Of a stretch of 53,245 bases of DNA, positions 33,711-43,198 are shown piece by piece. The DNA is taken from assembly GCA_017883385.1 (NCBI GenBank), contig JADGNQ010000026.1, positions 1 to 53,245 of the forward strand. The letters are read 5' to 3'. Position 1 is the stretch's first letter; each line of letters opens with the position of its first letter. The notes under the pieces were generated by a model. The model saw only the letters and a list, made by a program, of their open reading frames with translations. It had not been told where the DNA came from and made no database searches. The position numbers and the translations under genes were made by a program. The DNA is from Candidatus Sulfotelmatobacter sp. GTDB taxonomy: Bacteria > Acidobacteriota > Terriglobia > Terriglobales > Acidobacteriaceae.

Positions 33711-34133
33711 ATGTCTGAAGATCGACGAAAGCGACAACAGGAGCGCGAGGGCAGCTCGAGTAACGGAAGCGCAAAGAAACTCCTCCTTTATGGCGGCATT
33801 GCGGTGTTGCTCGCGGCCGCATACTTCGCGGGCTGGTACCACAAGAACCACAAGTACGATGCTTTTGCCCAGTGTCTGGCTGTGAAGCAGGCAAAGATGT
33901 ACGGCTTGTACTGGTGCCCGCACTGCATCGAACAGAAAGAAGAGTTTGGCGAGGCGTTTCACTATGTGCCGTATGTAGAGTGTGCGGTCAAGGGCACATC
34001 GGAAATCGCGCCACAATGCAAGATCGCGGGAGTCAAGTTGTTTCCCAGTTGGCAGTTTGGGATGGATCCGCCGAAGGAAGGTGTCTTGTCCCTGGAGGCC
34101 TTAAGCGACAAGACCGGGTGCAGCCTGCCGTGA
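33711..34133 (+). CDS. Membrane-anchored thioredoxin-like protein with CPHC motif
   Basis: 140 residues. A charged cytoplasmic start, one membrane helix at ~24-42 (LLLYGGIAVLLAAAYFAGWY), then a short thioredoxin-like domain with WCPHC (Cys69, Cys72), the active-site sequence of DsbA-type oxidases. GVKLFPSWQF supplies the cis-Pro loop. Its TGA overlaps the GTG of the next gene, a VKOR-type membrane protein. Such pairs form disulfide bonds in exported proteins: VKOR reoxidises the thioredoxin partner. Confidence 0.85.
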   Translation: MSEDRRKRQQEREGSSSNGSAKKLLLYGGIAVLLAAAYFAGWYHKNHKYDAFAQCLAVKQAKMYGLYWCPHCIEQKEEFGEAFHYVPYVECAVKGTSEIAPQCKIAGVKLFPSWQFGMDPPKEGVLSLEALSDKTGCSLP

Positions 34134-34564
34134 ATGTTCTGGCGCGCGCTTTGTTTGCGGTGATCGCCGTCCTATCGCTGGCAGGTGTGGTGGTGTCGGC
34201 AGTGTCGCTCCAACGGCACTACGCCAAGTCGGCGACTGGGTTCTGCGATTTCAGCCAGAGGTTCAGTTGCGACATTGTGAACCGCAGCGAGCAGTCGAGC
34301 ATTGTGGGGATTCCGGTTGCCGGGATCGGCGTTGCAGGATACGCTGCGCTGTTTGTCCTCTCGACTTTCTGGAAGTCTCGTACCGATACGCCGAACCGCC
34401 TTCTGGGTGCGGCGATTGCCGGATTGGCCTTTGCCTTGTACCTGACTTATGTCGAAGCGTATGTCCTGGAGACCTGGTGCATTTTGTGCCTGACCTCGCT
34501 CGTGCTGATCTCCTTGATCAGTTTGTTCGCCGTCATGGTGAGGCTGAGAGACGCGAAAGCATGA
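34130..34564 (+). CDS. Vitamin K epoxide reductase (VKOR) family protein, DsbB-like
   Basis: 144 residues from a GTG overlapping the previous stop (GTGA). Four membrane helices. The loop cysteines are Cys39 and Cys47 (GFCDFSQRFSCDIV), and the active-site pair is CILC at 117-120. This is the complete VKOR set for passing electrons from the periplasmic thioredoxin partner to quinone. Direct overlap with the CPHC protein strongly supports a functional pair. Confidence 0.9.
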   Translation: MNVLARALFAVIAVLSLAGVVVSAVSLQRHYAKSATGFCDFSQRFSCDIVNRSEQSSIVGIPVAGIGVAGYAALFVLSTFWKSRTDTPNRLLGAAIAGLAFALYLTYVEAYVLETWCILCLTSLVLISLISLFAVMVRLRDAKA

Positions 34565-34602
34565 AGTGTCCATCCGTTGTATTCTGAGAGTGCATTTTCC
34601 TG

Positions 34603-35457
34603 ATGGAAGAAATCCAGAAACCTGAAAACCAGGGCCTGAGCGCTGCTTCCGGCGTAATTCGCGCCGAGCATGCGACCGGAGACTTGCGCCTGCACGAATT
34701 TCGCAGCCGCATTTTCCGTAACACCCGCTTCCTGCGGGTGTGGCTGCCACCCGGCTATGACAATTCCGCAAATGCCGGCCAATGTTACCCGGTTCTCTAC
34801 CTGAACGATGGCCAGAACCTGTTTGAAGCGGCCACCTCGTTCACCGGAGTGGAGTGGCAGGTCGATGAAACTGGCGACCGTCTGATCCGCGAAGGTGTGG
34901 TTCCCCCCATGATTATTGTGGGCATGGACAACGCGGCCAAAGACCGCATTCGCGAATACATGCCGCACCGGTCTCTGCATCCCATGATGCTACGAGTGCA
35001 GGGCAGCCGCTATCCCAGTTTCCTGATCAAGGAAGTCATGCCGTTTCTCGCCCGCAACTACCGCGTCGCGAGCGGGTCGGAGAATACGGGGCTCGGCGGA
35101 TCGTCCCTGGGGGCGCTCATTGCGCTTTACACCGCGGCTGTATGCCCGGGCGTGATCGGTCGAATGCTCCTGGAGAGTCCGTCTCTGTGGGCTTCGAACC
35201 GGCAGATCATCCGGCAGAGCCGCCGAGTCAAACGCTGGCCGCAGCGGATCTTCCTGGCGACTGGCACAAGCGAAGTGGGACGGAAAGAACAGGATCAAAG
35301 CGTGGTCGACGACGTGCGAGAACTGGCCGGGATCCTGCGCCGCGCGGGACTCGACGACGAGCGGCTGCGCTTGGTCATTGAAGATGAGTCCACGCATCAC
35401 GAATCGGCTTGGGCACGCCGGTTTCCCGAGGCCCTGGCGTTTTTGTTTGGAAGCTAG
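34603..35457 (+). CDS. Alpha/beta-hydrolase, esterase-like (Fes/esterase D superfamily)
   Basis: 284 residues without a clear signal peptide. YPVLYLNDGQNLF and GLGGSSLGALIALY (nucleophile Ser168 in GxSxG) are typical of the putative-esterase family; an acid and DESTHHESAWARRFPEAL with the catalytic His complete the triad. Substrate unknown. It is 38 bases after the VKOR gene and ends the co-directional run, followed by a MITE-like repeat. Confidence 0.8.
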   Translation: MEEIQKPENQGLSAASGVIRAEHATGDLRLHEFRSRIFRNTRFLRVWLPPGYDNSANAGQCYPVLYLNDGQNLFEAATSFTGVEWQVDETGDRLIREGVVPPMIIVGMDNAAKDRIREYMPHRSLHPMMLRVQGSRYPSFLIKEVMPFLARNYRVASGSENTGLGGSSLGALIALYTAAVCPGVIGRMLLESPSLWASNRQIIRQSRRVKRWPQRIFLATGTSEVGRKEQDQSVVDDVRELAGILRRAGLDDERLRLVIEDESTHHESAWARRFPEALAFLFGS

Positions 35458-35514
35458 GTCGCTTACCGACATGACGTGGTTTAGAAACGATGTAACGTGG
35501 CTTAGAGACGATCT

Positions 35515-35615
35515 GTCATCCCGAGCGAAGCGAGGGACCTGGGTGTTTGCCGATACCACCAGTGTCGTCGCCGCACTAGGCAAGGACCCAGGTCCTTCGC
35601 TTCGCTCGGGATGAC
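35515..35615. repeat. MITE-like 101-bp palindromic element, copy 1
   Basis: Terminal inverted repeats of about 36 bases: the left end begins GTCATCCCGAGCGAAGCGAG and the right end finishes CTTCGCTCGGGATGAC. The unrelated core is ~30 bases. A second member is at 45879-45976. No transposase is encoded. Just before it (35473-35513), ACGTGGnTTAGAnACGAT occurs twice in tandem. Confidence 0.8.
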
Positions 35616-35640
35616 AAAATTAGGTGGGGCGGATTGCCAC

Positions 35641-36870
35641 TCAGGCCATTAACTTCAGACCGTCTTGACGCGAGATACGCCAGATCGCGAACACCGAAGC
35701 CGCCATCGCTATGACTGAAAGCTGGATGTGCGTCCACCACGCAATCGGACCAACAAGTGGCAGCATGTACGCCAAATAGAGGAGAGTCCCTAGCGTTCGA
35801 GTCGGGGGCGTGGCCGGCCTGCCAATGAGCCAGTCAGCCAGAAGTAAAAACGCCGGCGCCAGAATCACCAAGTCGTAAACCGTGAGGTGCGGTGCGGCCA
35901 GCACGGTAGCCAAGAGGAGCGATGAATAGCGCAGGGCCAGGGGCACCGACTGGCTGCGTTTCCAGCATGCAATCGTGAAGCCGAGCACAGCCATTGCGCT
36001 CACGGCGTATAACCCGAAAGCGAGACCATGCCAGGGGATGAGCATGGTCCAGAACGTTCGCAACGAGTATGTCTGGTAGGGCTTGGGCTCAAGCAGCGGC
36101 AGCACCACGCGAGCGTTTTGCAGCAGGTGGATCCACTGACGCAGTGGTTCCATTCCGTAATAGAGAATCCCTGCCGAGAGTTGTGCAGCCGCGGAAAGCG
36201 CCGCGCCCACCACGATTTTCCACGCGCCAATCGAAATAAAGATGACGGCAGCCGCCAGTCCCAACTGCGGCTTGAGAATCAGACAGCCGAGAACCAAACC
36301 GGCAAGGAAGTCCCGCTTGTCGCGCAGCAGGAAGAACATCAGAGTGAAACAGGCGAGCGCCAAAGCGGAGGTCTGGCCCCAGGCAATCAAATGAAAGACG
36401 GCGGGGAATGCGGCGGCGAGAAGAACAACGGTCCAGCCGTGATCGCGCAGGTTGGGACAGGCGCGCCAGACTGCGTAGCAGCAGATGCCGTAGAGAAGCA
36501 CGCTGCAACACAACCATAAAATCAATGCCCAGCCGTAAGGGAAGTGTGCCAGAGGCGCGAAGAAGATCGAAACCTGCGGCGGATACAGTGGTAAGTATCG
36601 GATGCCCGCAGCTTCCGGGACTCGCTGCGCGGCCAGCGCGGCCTGCGCGTTCATGTCATACAAGTCACTTCCCCGATGCGCCACTGCGAGTGTGCCCAAA
36701 GTGTAGAAGTGCAGGAAATCGGTTCCTTTGAGATTGCCGTTGCGGTCGCGCAGGCCCGGCGTGGCCAGATTCCACGTGTAGAGCGACCATAAACACAGGG
36801 CGAGAATCGTGCCGTGGGCGCGTAGGCGCTTGACGGTCAGCCATCCGCCCGGTTTGGTCCCAGTCCCCAT
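35641..36870 (-). CDS. Polytopic glycosyltransferase, GT87/DUF2029-like
   Basis: 409 residues with ~10 membrane helices. The first loop carries KGTDFLHFYTLG and RYLPLYPPQVSIFFAPL, in line with GT87 polyprenyl-phosphate-mannose-dependent transferases, and GQTSALALACFTL plus LKPQLGL later are family-like. Such enzymes add sugars to cell-envelope glycans on the outer face of the inner membrane. It follows another polytopic protein by 52 bases on the same strand. Confidence 0.75.
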   Translation of the reverse strand: MGTGTKPGGWLTVKRLRAHGTILALCLWSLYTWNLATPGLRDRNGNLKGTDFLHFYTLGTLAVAHRGSDLYDMNAQAALAAQRVPEAAGIRYLPLYPPQVSIFFAPLAHFPYGWALILWLCCSVLLYGICCYAVWRACPNLRDHGWTVVLLAAAFPAVFHLIAWGQTSALALACFTLMFFLLRDKRDFLAGLVLGCLILKPQLGLAAAVIFISIGAWKIVVGAALSAAAQLSAGILYYGMEPLRQWIHLLQNARVVLPLLEPKPYQTYSLRTFWTMLIPWHGLAFGLYAVSAMAVLGFTIACWKRSQSVPLALRYSSLLLATVLAAPHLTVYDLVILAPAFLLLADWLIGRPATPPTRTLGTLLYLAYMLPLVGPIAWWTHIQLSVIAMAASVFAIWRISRQDGLKLMA

Positions 36871-36922
36871 TTCGGAATGCAGCGCGAACGTCTCGATCAG
36901 ACATCCACGACGATATCAGGAT

Positions 36923-38641
36923 TCACTTCACAGGAGACGCATAGGCTTCAAGCTTAGCCGCGGGATCGTCGGCGTTGATCCGCCAGGCGCTGCGGTCTTT
37001 GAAGTAAAGCAACAGTTCTTGATTCTGGCCGTCGCCCATATCGCGCGCCCACACGATTTTGGACGCATCAATGTCGGCCCGGTTGTAAACCCACTCGGTG
37101 TGCGGGCTATGCTTCGGCTCGTAGTGCACGATGACGAGCTGCTGGCCCGGCATCTTCTGCAATTCGCGGGTCATCGCCTCTTTCTGGGGATTGCCCCTCC
37201 GCGTACGCGGCTCGATCGGCGCGCCTGCGACCACGGCCGTCACGCGAAGCACCACCATCGAAACGCAAACCACGAGCACAGCCCGCGCCAAACTTTGTCC
37301 TAAAGCCTGTCCGCGCCAGCGCCACAAACGCATGTGGCGAACACACTGCATTAGAAGCAGGTAGAAGAGGCCTAGTGCCGGAGCGACATAATGGATTCCC
37401 GTCCAAGTCTCAATCAGTGAGCCGACTGCAACCGCCGCCAATATGCACAATGGAAGTCGCATCTTGCGCTCGCGCAATAGCCGAGGAAACGCAAGCAGCG
37501 GCAGAATGAAAACCGGGCCCAGATAGAACGTCCACAGCCAGAATCCTTTGCTCGAGAGCCGGCGCATGAAGCCAAGAACCGTTTCCCCGGATTCAAAGCT
37601 GCGCAGCTCCGAATCAATATAGAAGTTGCGCATCACGACGTGATGGTACACGGGCTCTGGCCGCGCCTTCTGCCAAATGAAATACGGCGCCACGGCATAG
37701 GTTTGCCGATTGACTGTATACGGCATGACGAACGCGTTGCCCGTGACTCGCCAAAAGTAATAGCTCATCGCGCCCCCAGTTACGCCCAGAACCAGAATTA
37801 GCGGCAAGACGACCCGCCGGAGGACGGTTGAGGTTGGGAATCTCTTTTGCCTCGCGATCCAGATCAGCACCGCCGCAGCGATGGGCACACTGAAGACAAG
37901 GCCTTCATAAGGACGAGTGTTGGCTAGAATCGCGACACCCGTCGCCATTAAGGTTGCATCGCCCACACGAGCGTTGCGTTTTAGTCGCGGCCATGCGCCC
38001 AGCACCAGCGCTCCGCCCAGTGCCGGAAGCGAAGTGCCAAAGTAGCTGTTCATCCAGTAGCTCAGAATTCCCACCCGCAACACCGCCAGACATGCTCCCA
38101 GCAGCGCCCACCGCGGAGGCAGCCATGCCTGCAGCATCCAGCAAACGCAGGAGCACATCAGCGCTGTAACCAGCAGTTGGCCCACCCATGGATGTCTGAG
38201 CATCTGTCCCGCCGCAAGTACCAGACCCTGCCCGGGCGGATACATCGACATATAAGTAGGGTGCTGGATGATGTGGAAACTTTCGAAGTGGACCCACATC
38301 GGGTGTGTCGGATTCGTGAGTCGGCCGTGGGCGAAGGTGTCGGCGGCTAAGAGAAAACTGAATTCGTCATGCCACGCTGGCTGAGGTACTCCCCACAGGG
38401 GAATCAGCGCAACGCGGATGGCGAGCGTGGATAAACCGACGACCAGGACTGCAAGCGTTTTTCGTCGGGCGAAGCGGGCAAAGGCGCTCCGCATGGACAG
38501 GAACACCGGAGCCTTCCGCTGAGCCCTGCTTCTTCGGTGTGAGACGAATGCGAGGGTTACCGCCGAAAGTACGAGCAGCGATTCGATCACCAGAAGCAGC
38601 CACGGAGCGAGTGCGACGTAGAGCCTTTGGCCGATGGCCAT
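36923..38641 (-). CDS. Polytopic membrane protein, probable GT-C glycosyltransferase
   Basis: 572 residues with ~11 membrane helices. The first large loop contains QPAWHDEFSFLLAADTFAHG and, later, MYPPGQGLVLAAG, which resemble the acidic donor-site loop of GT-C (ArnT/PMT-like) transferases. A soluble C-terminal part (~480-572: QQLVIVHYEPKHSPHTEWVY) follows the membrane region. No named family is certain. Together with the downstream GT87-like gene it probably decorates an envelope polysaccharide or lipid. Confidence 0.6.
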   Translation of the reverse strand: MAIGQRLYVALAPWLLLVIESLLVLSAVTLAFVSHRRSRAQRKAPVFLSMRSAFARFARRKTLAVLVVGLSTLAIRVALIPLWGVPQPAWHDEFSFLLAADTFAHGRLTNPTHPMWVHFESFHIIQHPTYMSMYPPGQGLVLAAGQMLRHPWVGQLLVTALMCSCVCWMLQAWLPPRWALLGACLAVLRVGILSYWMNSYFGTSLPALGGALVLGAWPRLKRNARVGDATLMATGVAILANTRPYEGLVFSVPIAAAVLIWIARQKRFPTSTVLRRVVLPLILVLGVTGGAMSYYFWRVTGNAFVMPYTVNRQTYAVAPYFIWQKARPEPVYHHVVMRNFYIDSELRSFESGETVLGFMRRLSSKGFWLWTFYLGPVFILPLLAFPRLLRERKMRLPLCILAAVAVGSLIETWTGIHYVAPALGLFYLLLMQCVRHMRLWRWRGQALGQSLARAVLVVCVSMVVLRVTAVVAGAPIEPRTRRGNPQKEAMTRELQKMPGQQLVIVHYEPKHSPHTEWVYNRADIDASKIVWARDMGDGQNQELLLYFKDRSAWRINADDPAAKLEAYASPVK

Positions 38642-38713
38642 GGGTCGTAGTTTACTTCATGGCTACGGGTAGCATTCGACCTCGCGCATCCCAAAAGCAA
38701 CGCGAGATGACAA

Positions 38714-38747
38714 TGAAAAGGCCACCGCCCGCTCATCGCGGTGGAGG
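38714..38747 (-). terminator. Rho-independent terminator of the phosphofructokinase gene
   Basis: On the minus strand a CCACCGC/GCGGTGG stem with a 9-base loop, extended by GGCC pairs, is followed by TTTT (bases 38714-38717). It lies 16 bases past the stop codon. Confidence 0.65.
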
Positions 38748-38762
38748 CCCAATGCCGCCACC

Positions 38763-39830
38763 TTACTTGCCCGCAGCTTCCTTAACGCCGATTTCTTCGA
38801 ACAGGCCGTCGACAATCTGAATCATTTCATTGTCGACGACGCGGTTCTTGGCGATCGCCTCTTTCAGCGGGATCGAGACAATCTTGTTCGAGCGCAGGGC
38901 TGCCATGCAGCCATATTCTTCGCGATGAACCATGTCGATGGCGCCCAGGCCGTATCGCGTGGCCAATACCCGGTCGAACGCGCTAGGCGAGCCGCCGCGC
39001 TGGATGTGTCCCAGCACCACTGCGCGCGTTTCGAAACCGGTGCGCTTTTCAATCTCGCGGGCCAGAATATTCGCGATCCCGCCCAGCTTGGCGTGACCAA
39101 ATTCATCCTTCCCCATGTCCTGCAGGATGGGAGATCCCGAGCCCTCCGATGAAAATTTTGCACCTTCGGCCACCACGACAATAGAGAAATAACGCCCCCG
39201 CTCGTGCCGCTGGCGAATCGATTCGGCCACCTTGTCGACGTCGAACGGACGCTCCGGAATCAGGATCACATCGGCGCCGCCCGCGATGCCGCTGTACAAC
39301 GCGATCCAGCCCGCATCCCGGCCCATGACTTCGACGACCATCACGCGGTTGTGAGCTTCGGCGGTCGTGTGCACACGGTCAATCGCTTCGCACACCACAT
39401 TGCAGGCCGTATCAAAACCGAATGTGTAATCGGTTCCACCCAAATCGTTATCGATAGTCTTGGGAACGCCGATCACTTTGATTCCTTTTTCGTGGAGCTT
39501 CTGGGCGACCGACAGGGTGTCGTCGCCTCCGATCGCGACCAGGGCATCGATTTTGTGTTTGCCGATGGTTGCGATACAGCGATCAAGTCCATCGGGGCGC
39601 TTGGATGGGTTCGTCCGCGAGGTGCGCAGAATCGTTCCACCGCGGGGTAGAATGCCGCTCACTGCGTCCAGGTCGAGGGGCATGCTGTTGTCTTCGATGA
39701 GACCGCGCCAGCCCTCGAGGAAACCCACAAACTCGTCGTGATAGTGAAACACGCCTTTGCGCACAACCGCGCGAATGACCGCATTCAGGCCCGGGCAGTC
39801 GCCCCCGCCAGTCAACATGCCAACTTTCAT
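38763..39830 (-). CDS. Phosphofructokinase, predicted pyrophosphate-dependent
   Basis: 355 residues from the ATG that opens MKVGMLTGGGDCPGLN; it has AGGAG 6 bases upstream. PfkA family, fructose 6-phosphate to fructose 1,6-bisphosphate. The residues that separate phosphoryl donors are Asp104 in GGDDT and Lys124 in PKTIDND; ATP enzymes normally have Gly at both. This points to pyrophosphate as donor and a reversible reaction. Other conserved parts: GRDAGWIALYSG, ERPFD and GHIQRGGSPSAFDR. The frame stays open upstream to 39938 but without conservation. Confidence 0.9.
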   Translation of the reverse strand: MKVGMLTGGGDCPGLNAVIRAVVRKGVFHYHDEFVGFLEGWRGLIEDNSMPLDLDAVSGILPRGGTILRTSRTNPSKRPDGLDRCIATIGKHKIDALVAIGGDDTLSVAQKLHEKGIKVIGVPKTIDNDLGGTDYTFGFDTACNVVCEAIDRVHTTAEAHNRVMVVEVMGRDAGWIALYSGIAGGADVILIPERPFDVDKVAESIRQRHERGRYFSIVVVAEGAKFSSEGSGSPILQDMGKDEFGHAKLGGIANILAREIEKRTGFETRAVVLGHIQRGGSPSAFDRVLATRYGLGAIDMVHREEYGCMAALRSNKIVSIPLKEAIAKNRVVDNEMIQIVDGLFEEIGVKEAAGK

Positions 39831-40067
39831 TGTCTGCTCCTGAGGTATGAGTTCGGAATGAATCCTCGGAATGCACCCCGGGTGCAGGGGCTCGACGAAA
39901 TGGCCCAGAACACAGGAGTGACAGTCGTTCGGAAGCAATAGAGTAACACTAAATCGACAGGTGCCGAAACCGAAGAGTCGGCGGAAAATCGTTCAGGTAC
40001 GACCCTCTGCGCGCGTCTACATTGGCATTGCGCTCCAGCCTGAGATTCGACACAATGCTCGACGGAC

Positions 40068-42110
40068 ATGAATAAGACCCTGTCGGTTGTCGCGTGGGCG
40101 GCCGTTGCCTTGCTTGGTCTCATTGCGGTCGGAGTCGTAGCCGTCCGCCGCGGCGAACCCATTAACGCGCTATGGCTGGTGACCGCCGCGACCTGCTGCT
40201 ACGCCCTGGGATACCGCTTCTATAGCAAGTTCATTGCGGCGAAAATTCTCGCCCTCGATGCCCTCCGGGCCACGCCTGCCGAGCGCCTCGAAAACGGCCG
40301 CGACTTCCTGGTCACCAACAAGTGGGTCGTGTTCGGACACCATTTTGCAGCTATCGCCGGCCCGGGTCCACTCGTCGGGCCGGTGCTGGCCGCGCAGTTT
40401 GGCTATCTTCCCGGAACGCTATGGGTATTGGCCGGAGCTGTCTTCGCCGGCTGCGTGCAGGACTTTGTGATTCTTCTTTTCTCCGTCCGCCGCGACGGCA
40501 AGTCGCTCACGGAAATGGCAAAGGAAGAAATTGGCCGCGTCGGCGGCCTCGTAGCATACGCGGCAGTGATCGCAATCCTGGTCATTCTGCTAGCCGTTGC
40601 TGCGCTGATCGTCGTCAATGCTTTGAAAGACAGTCCATGGGGCACGTTCACGATTGCGATGACCATCCCCATCGCGCTGCTGATGGGCCTGTACCTGCGA
40701 CGCATTCGTCCAGGCAAAGTGCTGGAGGTTTCCGTCCTCGGCTTCTTCCTTGTCCTGCTGGCGATTTGGGGCGGGCAGTGGGCGTCGCAGAATCCCGCCA
40801 TGGCGCGCGTGTTCACGCTGCGAGCTCCGAGCCTTGCCGTCCTCATCATCATCTACGGATTTGCAGCCTCGGCTTTGCCGGTATGGCTGCTGCTCGCGCC
40901 GCGCGACTATCTCAGCACATTCGTGAAGCTTGGGACGATTGGTTTGCTCGGGATCGGCATCGTCGTTCTGCATCCTACTTTGCACATGCCCGCCCTCACC
41001 CGTTTTGTTGACGGCTCCGGCCCCGTGTTTGCCGGCAAGATCTTTCCCTTCGCCTTCATCACTATTGCCTGCGGTGCCATCAGCGGCTTCCATTCGTTGA
41101 TCTCCAGCGGAACCACGCCCAAACTCATCGCGCGCGAGACCGAAACCCGTATCGTGGGCTACGGCGCCATGATGGCCGAGTCTGCGGTCGCTGTCATGGC
41201 GATCATCGCGGCCTGCGTGCTCCAGCCCGGCGTTTACTTTGCGATTAACAGCCCCGCAGGCGTGGTTGGACAGACCGCGGTCACCGCGACCGCGACCATT
41301 TCCAGTTGGGGATTCCCCGTCACCGCAGGGGACATGCAGGCCCTCGCCCATGCCGTCGGCGAGCAGACCCTTTTTAACCGCACCGGCGGCGCGCCCGCAT
41401 TCGCGGTAGGCATGGCGCACATTTTTTCGCAGAGCCTGGGCGGCGAGACCGTGATGGCGTTGTGGTACCACTTCGCCGTCATGTTCGAAGCTCTGTTCAT
41501 TCTCACGATTCTCGATGCCGGAACGCGGGTTGCTCGTTTCATGATTCAGGACGCGCTGGGCCACATCTACAAACCACTGGGCCGGACGAGTTGGTATCCA
41601 TCGATTCTCGCCACCAGCGGCTTGGTCGTCGGGGCGTGGGGATTCTTCCTTTGGCAAGGCGTGCGCGATCCGCTGGGCGGGATCAATTCGCTCTGGCCGC
41701 TGTTCGGCATCGCCAATCAGTTGCTCGCCACCGTGGCCCTATGCGTGGCCACGACGATCATCATCAAGATGCACCGCACCCGGTATGCTGCCGTCACGCT
41801 CGTGCCCCTGATGTGGCTGGTGGCTGTCACTTTCACGGCGTCATGGCACAAGGTGCTAGACCCGAATCCGCGAGTCGGTTTTCTGGCGCAGGCGCGTGTA
41901 CTAGCGACTGGCCCGGCGACCGGCGCAACCGCCCGGCTGATCTTCAACAACCGGCTGGACGCCGCCGTGACCGCCGTTCTCGTCGTGATGGTCGCGCTGG
42001 TGCTGATTGAATCAATGCGCCAGTGGATTGGCGTTTTGAGCGGAAGGGAAGAGGCTCGCGTCAAAGAAGCACCCTTCGTGATGACGCGGCTCGCGGAGGA
42101 ACGAGGATGA
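40068..42110 (+). CDS. cstA: Carbon starvation protein A, peptide/pyruvate transporter
   Basis: 680 residues, ~16-18 membrane helices. [29 protein letters not shown] sequence (residues ~81-105), [17 protein letters not shown] and [11 protein letters not shown] are diagnostic for CstA/BtsT, inner-membrane importers of peptides or pyruvate induced on starvation. Divergent from the phosphofructokinase gene across 237 bases where I see no clear further feature. The small ybdD-like gene overlaps its end. Confidence 0.93.
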   Translation: MNKTLSVVAWAAVALLGLIAVGVVAVRRGEPINALWLVTAATCCYALGYRFYSKFIAAKILALDALRATPAERLENGRDFLVTNKWVVFGHHFAAIAGPGPLVGPVLAAQFGYLPGTLWVLAGAVFAGCVQDFVILLFSVRRDGKSLTEMAKEEIGRVGGLVAYAAVIAILVILLAVAALIVVNALKDSPWGTFTIAMTIPIALLMGLYLRRIRPGKVLEVSVLGFFLVLLAIWGGQWASQNPAMARVFTLRAPSLAVLIIIYGFAASALPVWLLLAPRDYLSTFVKLGTIGLLGIGIVVLHPTLHMPALTRFVDGSGPVFAGKIFPFAFITIACGAISGFHSLISSGTTPKLIARETETRIVGYGAMMAESAVAVMAIIAACVLQPGVYFAINSPAGVVGQTAVTATATISSWGFPVTAGDMQALAHAVGEQTLFNRTGGAPAFAVGMAHIFSQSLGGETVMALWYHFAVMFEALFILTILDAGTRVARFMIQDALGHIYKPLGRTSWYPSILATSGLVVGAWGFFLWQGVRDPLGGINSLWPLFGIANQLLATVALCVATTIIIKMHRTRYAAVTLVPLMWLVAVTFTASWHKVLDPNPRVGFLAQARVLATGPATGATARLIFNNRLDAAVTAVLVVMVALVLIESMRQWIGVLSGREEARVKEAPFVMTRLAEERG

Positions 42111-42283
42111 GCCAATTCATCAAAGCAGCCCGAATTCTGCTGACGACCCTGCGCGAGATTTTCGACGAGGCCGCCTATGAGCGCTTTCTCGTCCGCACGA
42201 AAGTGGTGTCGTCGCCCACGGCGTACGCAGCCTTCCGCCAAGAGTTCGAAGAAGCCAAAACGAGGCGTCCAAAGTGCTGTTAG
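42107..42283 (+). CDS. YbdD/YjiX-family small protein coupled to cstA
   Basis: 58 residues starting at an ATG that overlaps the cstA stop (ATGA). [27 protein letters not shown] and the terminal CC match the short YbdD/YjiX family found next to cstA/btsT in many bacteria; function of the family is poorly known. Family assignment rests on size, C-terminal Cys pair and position. Confidence 0.85.
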   Translation: MSQFIKAARILLTTLREIFDEAAYERFLVRTKVVSSPTAYAAFRQEFEEAKTRRPKCC

Positions 42284-42322
42284 ATATGCTGCCTGCGATA
42301 AAATAGGCCGAGCGAGGTGGAC

Positions 42323-42510
42323 ATGGCGCAAATGACACCGGAAGTTTCCAGCTGTTGGAACAGGCGTTGTCGCTGTCGGTTGAGGAGCGGGAGGCGTTGG
42401 CAGATTCCCTGATCTCCAACCTCGATGGCAAGGTGGACGAGGGTGTACAGGCGGCTTGGGAAGCTGAGATCGGGAAGCGAGTCGCAGAACGTCAGCGACT
42501 CGATGGGTGA
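42323..42510 (+). pseudogene. Frameshifted addiction-module (RelB-like) antitoxin
   Basis: Reading from ATG 42323 gives MAQMTPEVSS; a one-base loss near 42348 then shifts the frame, and the other frame continues LLEQALSLSVEEREALADSL, then AAWEAEIGKRVAERQRLDG and a stop at 42508. This is the pattern of the small antitoxin family with an LxxEER...WxxEIxxR core. No start codon opens the second frame and no RelE/ParE toxin follows. Either a decayed antitoxin or a sequencing indel. Confidence 0.65.
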
Positions 42511-42541
42511 ATCCGCCTCCCTGTAGGCAACTCATCTTTCT

Positions 42542-43198
42542 ATGCGCCACAGCTTGTACAAGTACTACAGCAAACGCAAGTGGGCGGAAGCGTTTCTCGA
42601 TGGGGAACTCCTATTTCGCTCTTTGTCGTATTTTCGCGATTACGAGGACCGTGATGTCAGGGGAGATCGGAACGAGGGAACCGCGATCTTCCGGCCGGCT
42701 GGCGGCCTCGTCGTCACGAACCACACCCAGGGCAAGACGTTCACCCTTCCGAACCACGCCTTCCGTTCAACCGCGGCGCAGGAAGAAATATTCGTGTTTT
42801 GCGCCAGTAGATCACTGACGGAGGAACTTCGCGAAAGGTTTACGGCGGCCGTTTGCGTTGAGATCCTAAATATCAAGGCACTATGCACGAGGGTTCAGGA
42901 GGCGCTGCCACCAACGGCCACATTTCGCGGCCAACGGGTCGAGTATTACAAGGAGACCGAGGGGGGCAGCCCGCGCTGGGCTTTGCCTGACATGATCGCT
43001 ACCTCCAAGCTTGATAGCTACGCATGGCAAGACGAGTATCGGTTTGTGTTCTGCCTGACAGACGCTCTGGGGTTCGAAAACGCTGCCTACAGCTTGGCAC
43101 CGGATAGCGTTGGAGGAGATCCCAGACCCGCTGAACATCACGAATACCGCGTTAGAGCGCGATCCCTCCGCGACATCTGCCGGCTCCGCGAGTTTTGA
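42542..43198 (+). CDS. Hypothetical protein, YKYYS-start family
   Basis: 218 residues, soluble, no signal peptide. LYKYYSKRKWAEAFLDGELL and RSLSYFRDYEDRDVRGDRNE at the start recall DUF2971-type proteins, which begin with a similar Tyr-rich strand and a short Asp motif; the rest (VFCASRSLTEELRERF, AWQDEYRFVFCL) is mixed alpha/beta. No catalytic motif I can name. It follows a broken antitoxin and stands apart from its metabolic neighbours, so it may be an accessory import. Its 3' end overlaps no other gene if Ggt starts at 43317. Confidence 0.6.
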   Translation: MRHSLYKYYSKRKWAEAFLDGELLFRSLSYFRDYEDRDVRGDRNEGTAIFRPAGGLVVTNHTQGKTFTLPNHAFRSTAAQEEIFVFCASRSLTEELRERFTAAVCVEILNIKALCTRVQEALPPTATFRGQRVEYYKETEGGSPRWALPDMIATSKLDSYAWQDEYRFVFCLTDALGFENAAYSLAPDSVGGDPRPAEHHEYRVRARSLRDICRLREF

